DNA of 64,000 nucleotides, from contig CM069432.1 of NCBI GenBank assembly GCA_035610365.1, forward strand, positions 230,290,532 to 230,354,531, written 5' to 3'. Of the stretch, positions 58,721-64,000 are shown piece by piece; within the stretch, counting starts at the first letter, position 1; every line of letters starts with the position of its first letter. Under the pieces are notes generated by a model. That model saw only the letters and a program-made list of their open reading frames with translations, did not search any database and was not told the DNA's origin. This DNA is from Aquatica leii. Taxonomy: Eukaryota > Arthropoda > Insecta > Coleoptera > Lampyridae. A program made the translations under genes and the position numbers.

Positions 58721-59085
58721 CGAACGTTTGATGGCAGAGCCATCTCATAGTGTAATTTCATTATGCATAATTAATAACTGTAGATAACTATAACGGCGGT
58801 AAAACGTTGAAAGTTGATTTCACACCCGCGATATTAAAAATAGTTTTGAATAAAACTGCGGGTTAAAACCACAACGTAAAGGAGATTGGGGGCAAAGCAA
58901 TGTCAATGCAATTGTGCAAATGCCACCAAAGTGAACTACTGGACGACTGTTTAGCCCTTTTGGGGCTCATTAGCAGTAGGAGATACACTTTGATGTAATT
59001 CCCACAATTGCATTGACAATCCTATAGCTTATTATTCCTGTATGACAGGGGTAACAATTAACGAACGTTTGATGGCAAAGCCATT
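58721..59085 (-). mobile_element. retrozyme-like unit, partial tandem repeat of 341 bp
   Basis: A 25-base sequence starting CGAACGTTTGATGGCA occurs at 58721-58745 and, with two changes, at 59062-59086, so the repeat period is 341. The unit between contains a perfect 16-base inverted repeat, TGTCAATGCAATTGTG at 58901-58916 facing its complement at 59003-59018. This encloses a hammerhead ribozyme fold. Such small tandem units with hammerheads are known as retrozymes in animals and give circular RNAs. The second unit is cut short by the LTR starting at 59086. The identification is inferred from structure. Confidence 0.55.
58936..58979 (-). ncRNA. minimal type I hammerhead ribozyme, core-mutated
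   Basis: On the minus strand: stem I CTACTG; CTAATGA where the consensus is CTGANGA; stem II GCCC-CAAAA-GGGC; TAAA where the consensus is GAAA; a two-pair stem III (AC with GT) around AGTC; a GTC cleavage triplet; and CAGTAG closing stem I. All helices and the cleavage site are present. The two core changes (G5 to A, G12 to T) hit residues known to be essential, so self-cleavage is not expected from this copy. An active relative would be expected elsewhere in the genome. Confidence 0.7.
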
Positions 59086-60225
59086 TGTTACATGCAAAAT
59101 TTGAAACAATGTCACTTACCTGAAATAAGGTAACATAAACGGTGTTATGCCGGTGCTTAGTAAAGACGGGGTGGGTTATACTAAAAATTTCGTGATTGAT
59201 GTGGAAAACTTGACAAAACACAAAATCAAAAAAAATAAAGTCAAAATCAAAGGGCGGTAGGAAGGAGTATAGCTTAATGGATTTCTGGCCCTTGCCAACC
59301 ACAAGCCCGCTCCTGAAGGATACACTCTAAATGGACTTACCTTATTAGAGTGTATCACTAAAATCTGAAATAATCTAAAACAAAATTCACGTAACGCGGA
59401 GGCCGACGGAATTAGAAGCTTGTTTACAATTTAACTAGTTAACCTTTGTTTGAACTTAAAAACATAAAAAAAAGTATTGAAATTAACGCAAGTTTACAAA
59501 ATTAACAAAACAAAGCAAGCAAAAAAAAATGTACGTGAACGATTAATAAACAACAAAAAAAAATTAAAAGTTAAATAAATGCAAAAAAAATATAAAACAA
59601 ACCAAAATTTTAAAGAAATAAAACATAAGAACACTGTAAATCTTAATTACCTAAATCACGGCCGTGTGCGCATTATATAGAATACTTACTTAAATATAAA
59701 AAAGAAATAATTCGTCTATTATTAACTCAACATAAATATTTTTAATAGTAAATTTTCACGGCTAACGTCCAATATAATTCTTTACTTCAACGAAATTTTG
59801 TCACATAGTTTCGACAAATACTGAAAATCAATTATTAATTACATTATATACTTCTGATTTTACTTAAAATCCCAAAGCTTTTAAAACACAATCGCGTAAA
59901 CAAAAGTTTTACCACATTTAAATAATCGGTACAAAATAAATACCTTGAATTGTCGTCGTAATTTTAGGAAAGAACTTGTGGTTGATTCTAGGTTGCCAGC
60001 TGTATACGGGAAAAAACGTTGGAAGGTATCCCCAAATGACTATGTACCAACGGGAAGTTTTCAAGAGCCGCCACCAAGGCGAAGATGTAGCCGCGTCGCA
60101 ACACTCGACGAACACGCTTCTACACTAGGTAAAATATAGACCGAAAACGCGTGAAATTTACTTAAAACTGTAGATTCTACGAATTTGAAGTAACACTCCA
60201 CTGCACTAAAAATTCACGCGTTCGG
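59086..60225. repeat. LTR copy 4, diverged and 3'-truncated
   Basis: It begins TGTTACATGC and follows the LTR layout of the copies at 20036 and 50506 (CCTGAAATAAGGTAACATAA, GACGGGGTGGGTTATA, GGCCGACGGAATTA, ACCTTGAATTGTCGTCG, GGAAAGAACTTGTGGTTG). Like copy 3, it contains GCCGCCACCAAGGCGAAG, absent from copies 1 and 2, so copies 3 and 4 form an older subgroup. Similarity is lost near 60225, where a Harbinger nuclease remnant starts. Confidence 0.7.
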
Positions 60226-61125
60226 CATACTACTTCCTCAAAAATGGGATGGTGATCTTTTTGCCATGTGCCAGGAAAAATTTGATCATTTTCTTTTTTT
60301 GTATCGAAAGTGCTTGTCGGTGAATAGATAGAAGTAGCCATGGCTACTTTTGAGACTTTTGCTATTTCAAGTAGCATAGGTGTTTGTAATATTCGGAAAA
60401 GCTATGATAATATTACGAATACATTTTCAACGATACGTCGAGCACGTGGTAACCGGTAATTAAAAATTTTTTGATCATTGCCTTTTTTGTGAAGTGCTTG
60501 GTATGATTTTAATACAAGCGGGCTAATGCAAAACGTCGTCTGCGACAAATACATATAGAAAAACTGTGCTAGTATAATTAGGTGGTGGTTTATTTTCAGG
60601 AATCATTAAAGCGTTTTTGTTAAGCTTTGTAAATAACACGGTATTGCAAAACACCACCGTCGCTTTTATGACCCTGACACCCATTCTTAGCAAACGTGAA
60701 ACAGTAATTAGCATTAGCCAGAGCCATTAAACGTTAAAGTAATCCATTCTTAAAGTGGAATTATATAGATATAAAATTGAATTATTAGACTCAAAGTCTT
60801 TTTTTTTTTTGTCAATTTAATAATATTAATAGAATTACTGACGATGACATTTTATAATGTCGAAACATGTTTAAGATAAAATAAATTAAAATATAATATT
60901 TTGTGGAAAAGACTTTGAGTCTAATAATTCAATTTTATTTCAGAGCCATTAAAATTGAAAAGTTTCTATGTAATTGTAAAATTCTGTTCCACTTCTCCTT
61001 GGACAGTGAATGAGTATATGTATGTCGTCTATTGCACCCAGACAGTAAGGTATATTCTATTTTGTATCAAATTTTCTTGCTATTTCTTTCCAGTGTTGTG
61101 AAATTTTTGGCAACTGTAAAACAAT
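60225..61125 (-). pseudogene. second HARBI1-type nuclease, interrupted by a fold-back insertion
   Basis: The minus strand begins with WKEIARKFDTK, then IPYCLGAIDDIHILIHCPRR (first acid) and SGTEFYNYIETF. It then runs into the 212-bp insertion (60732-60943) and resumes ALANANYCFTF, GVRVIKATVVF-frame text, PNYTSTVFLYVFVADDVLH (second acid region), NYRLPRARRIVENVF, KVAMATSIYS and PGTWQKDHHPIFEEV. Stops and frameshifts occur at about 60640, 60520, 60470 and 60390. Its sequence type (CPRRSG.EFYNYK, VADDAF) differs from the HARBI1 copy at 12675-13665. A decayed plus-strand DNA-binding partner may follow at 61230. Confidence 0.78.
60732..60943. mobile_element. 212-bp fold-back insertion with 13-bp target duplication and hammerhead-like motif
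   Basis: It is flanked by CAGAGCCATTAAA on both sides (60719-60731 and 60944-60956), which identifies the insert exactly within the HARBI1-like coding sequence. Inside are perfect inverted arms of about 30 bases (AAAATTGAATTATTAGACTC and onward) at about 60773-60802 and 60911-60940. Between them is CTGACGA (60838-60844), one base, a perfect GACATT-TTAT-AATGTC stem, then GAAAC (60862-60866). Confidence 0.8.
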
Positions 61126-61229
61126 TATATGGTTTAAACGCAGTTTATGTTAATACCAAGAAATTCATAATTTGGTACATTATTTTTTGTTTTAAGGTGT
61201 AGTAAATGTAACAATATGATATGAACAAT

Positions 61230-61605
61230 GAATATGACACTTTTGAGTAGATTGACGAAGAAACACAAACTTTGTCAACCTCTGAAAAAACTAATAAAGC
61301 AAATGTGTTCATAGAAACTTTAATTCTGATTACAAAAGCAGGGCCAAGCAAGAACACTACAGACAAAAAATTCAAGATACCAACAAATACGACCAAAAAT
61401 CAAACAAGAAAGGAAGTGGATATAATACAAAACTGTACGGACAAAGCATATACGATTTTAAACACTGTTGTAAATACTGAAAAACAAAAATAATGTATGT
61501 TTTGCTTATGGGCAGTTAGTTGCTGAAAAATTAGAAGTATTAAATGAAGTTGAACGAATTATAGCTATCGACGACATTGAATATTTGTTCTTTAGGAGCT
61601 AGTAC
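61230..61605 (+). pseudogene. possible Harbinger Myb/SANT partner, C-terminal part
   Basis: Plus-strand pieces include STSEKTNKANVFIETLI, KKFKIPTNTTKNQTRKEVDI, and in a later frame FAYGQLVAEKLEVLNEVERI then IAIDDIEYLFF. The last resembles the C-terminal helix of Harbinger Myb/SANT-like and MADF/BESS proteins (FG..VA..L..L......A...I..IL). The DNA-binding part is absent. It lies divergent to the HARBI1 remnant. Tentative. Confidence 0.4.
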
Positions 61606-62225
61606 GAAACATATGAGCCAATATTTGTAGCATCAGTACTCTACTAATCTCTTTTGACGTCTATTCAACTCGAACCAATGTTTACTGGAACAGCGTCTTG
61701 CTCAGGAATGAACAACCTTCTTATGCTACTTTGATAGTACAACATTCTTTAGCCTTCCAATTATTATCAGTATTACTCCTCGTCAAAATCATGTCGATTT
61801 TATCTTCATCTTTCCAGTATCCATCAATGTACTCTTCTTCAGAATTATATCAATCTCGCCCATCTCCAGATCAAACTTTTGTCTTACAAATTACCCTATC
61901 GCTATCATTTTCTAAACTTCCATCAATGTACTTTTTGTTAGAATTTTATCAGTCCCAAGACAATGCACTAACTATAAATTAGAAAATTTAGGAACACGTT
62001 AAATCAAAGCCGTGCTAAGCGCAACCGTCTAAGTCTTTCACTCTATCTCTACCTTCCTGTTCCTTTCGAAAATCATCACGGGGAAATGACTTGAGGTAAG
62101 TTTTTCATCATATAGTTAAGTTGCAATTAGTGTTGGCTATTCTTTTTGAATTTTGATACGTAACATTTGGTTCTATTCGCGGATATCGCTTATCTGTAGT
62201 GTACATTGGTTTCACGTGTTCGAAT
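61606..62225. other. unassigned sequence before the BEL/Pao remnant
   Basis: A plus-strand frame (61698-61982) contains a repeated CCATCAATGTAC phrase, and I recognise no family. It may be a decayed 5' part of the BEL element, but the usual capsid motifs are not visible. Confidence 0.3.
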
Positions 62226-62236
62226 AATTTAATACA

Positions 62237-64000
62237 TTGCAACAAGCAAACATTTGTTTGCGTACACAAAATTTAAGCACATCTTCTATTTATACCAAAC
62301 CTACCAATAGTAAAACAAAACTAACGCACTCTTTTGTTGTCCAAGGAAATATGAATTCAAAGTGTGTTATTTGTAAAAAATCGCACCATTCTATTTCAAC
62401 GTGTCCCACATTTTTAGAAGTTACTCCTGAAGAGCGTTACAAAATGGTTAAAGCAAACAATTTATGTTTAAATTGCTTGTCTTTGCACAAAATCGTCAAC
62501 TGTAAAAGTAAGCATAATTGTAGAAACTGCAATTTGAGGCATCATACCTTAATTCATTTTAAGTTCGCAGTTCTTGCAATTAAGTAAATTCCGATTTTCA
62601 GCAAGAACCAGTACTTAACCTGAAAGTTAAATGACTTTCCACAAGAGTCAACTTAAATGCGTTATCACATTTATCGTCGTTAAATTTAGCGGATAATAGT
62701 TTTAATAATCCTGCTAAAATTGATGGAATAATTGATGCTTCACTATATCTTTACTTATTGGGCAGTAAATGTATACTCCACTTGCAATAGAAACATCCTT
62801 AGGATACATTGTAATGGGATCTGTACCAATTGTACATGATTCTCTAGACACTCATAGTTTTTGCACTATATTAGAACCATCTTTGGAAACGTTAGTTAAA
62901 CGGTTTTGGGAATGAGAAAACGTACCTTTATGTTCCATAGAAAATTCCAATGACGTAGAATGCGAAAACATTTTTAGACATTCTTATAGTCGAGATGCCT
63001 CTGGTCGTTACACAGTAGCTTTGCCGTTCAAACATAATCCTAGTAATTTGGAAAATTATTATACAATTTTTCTTCGACGTTACTTATCATTAGAAAGAAA
63101 AAATTAATCCTAGTCTTAAACTTCAATACTCTGAAATAACTCACAAGTATTTAAGACAAAGTCATTTGATAAAAGCGTCGACAGCTAGCTCTTCGTTACC
63201 AAATTATTATATTCCACATCATGCTATTTTTACAACTAACTCAGATAGCACCCCGGTTCGTATAATTTTTGATGCCAGTTGTAAAAGAGATAGCAACTAT
63301 TTATTAAATGATTTACTGCATACAGGTCCTAAGCTACAGTCAGATGTCTGTTCTATAATTTTACACTTTAGATTAGGTGAAATAAGTTTTACTGCAGATA
63401 TCAGTCAGATGTATCGCCAAATAAGGATTAATAAAGAGTATCAAACATATCAAAAAATTCTTTGGAGGTTTTTTTCTCACGAATCTATCGGGACATACGA
63501 GCTCACGACGCTCGTGTTCGGAGAAAAATCTTTTCCTTTTCTTGCCTTACGAACAATTCGGCAGTTAATCAAAGATGAAAAGTTTTCATATCCACTTACC
63601 GCGGATGTTGTAAATCGCGATATGTACATACATAGGTGATCTCATGTCTAGCAGAGATTCGGAAAAGCTCGCTCTTGAGTTGTATTACTAAACTATAAAA
63701 CTATTTGTTAGAAGAGGCTTTCAAATAACTAAATGGGCCACTAATTCTAAAACTTCATTAGAAAACAGTCCAATTCAGAACCTTACAACAAAGGTTGTCA
63801 ATTTTTAATTAGAGTTTCTTGGTGTCTTAGGTTTACAATGGCATTCTAGTTCCGACACATTAGGTTTTTCATTTAAAGTGATTAATGCAAAATGTACTAA
63901 ACGCACGATATTGTCCACGCTAGCACGTTCTTATGATACATTAGTAGTGATTGCTCCTGTTACATTACAGATAAAGTTGTTGATAAAGGAACTGTGGATT
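62237..64000 (+). pseudogene. BEL/Pao retrotransposon gag-pol remnant, runs off the window
   Basis: First comes the gag zinc-knuckle region: CVICKKSHHSISTCPTFLEV, then NLCLNCLSLHKIVNCKSKHN and CRNCNLRHHTLIHF (62237-62587). A decayed protease-to-RT linker follows, with LVKRFWE and GRYTVALPFKHNPSNL (about 62890-63060). The reverse transcriptase (63166-63639) has VRIIFDASCKRDSNYLLND and ISFTADISQMYRQIRINKEY. After a frameshift the active-site motif reads YIGDLMSS where YVDD is expected, so one catalytic Asp is gone. FQITKWATNSKTSLENSP, LGVLGLQWHSSSDTLGF and TKRTILSTLARSYDTL continue to the edge. Frameshifts near 62600, 63110, 63630 and 63810 and an internal stop make it non-functional. No 5' LTR was recognised. 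Confidence 0.82.

Overview
This is strongly AT-rich eukaryotic DNA, most likely from an insect with a large, transposon-laden genome. The clues are degenerate insect-type piggyBac, PIF/Harbinger, pogo-like, ZMYM-type hAT, Penelope-like, BEL/Pao and Ty3/Gypsy elements, spliceosomal introns inside transposase genes, and no operons. I see no rRNA, tRNA, CRISPR array or convincing single-copy host gene. Nearly everything recognisable is a mobile element or the remains of one. I cannot settle the insect order from the sequence.

Left third (1-14446): a stack of nested insertions in one old gene, a Mutator-like (MULE) transposase carrying a C-terminal YqaJ-type exonuclease domain. A ZMYM-type hAT (729-3854) lies at its 5' end. 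A pogo-like element (4077-8028) interrupts it at a TA target. A PIF/Harbinger (9540-13873) interrupts it at a TTA target, and that Harbinger carries a piggyBac (10611-12648) at a TTAA target. The three gene pieces (3855-4076, 8029-9539, 13874-14446) follow the order of the protein.

Middle (14447-46800): a Ty3/Gypsy gag-protease piece; three Penelope-like (PLE) endonuclease fragments, two inverted relative to the third; a 1.8 kb solo LTR (20036-21848); an orphan multi-copy gene relic (22500-23440); a nearly whole intron-bearing piggyBac (26789-29434); a pyrimidine-rich tract (29460-31180); copia, hAT and Gypsy fragments (34-39 kb); and a piggyBac next to a pogo-like transposase relic (43.8-46.4 kb). 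Long stretches between these, especially 23.4-26.8 kb and 38.7-43.6 kb, hold nothing I can recognise.

Right third (46800-64000): two TA-flanked MITEs, three more LTR copies (47060, 50506, 59086), a hidden pogo fragment, a Gypsy integrase scrap, a LINE reverse-transcriptase tail, a second Harbinger remnant and a BEL/Pao retrotransposon running off the right edge.

The most interesting signals are small RNA-like elements. At 58721-59085 a partial tandem repeat carries a structurally complete but core-mutated minimal hammerhead ribozyme at the tip of a long rod-like inverted repeat, like a metazoan retrozyme. Two fold-back insertions (55261-55729 and 60732-60943), each flanked by a 13-bp target duplication, carry a CTGACGA-stem-GAAA hammerhead-like core, and similar cores occur beside Penelope-like and other retroelement debris. 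No gene here appears to work with another in a host pathway. The window is best read as a layered record of transposition.
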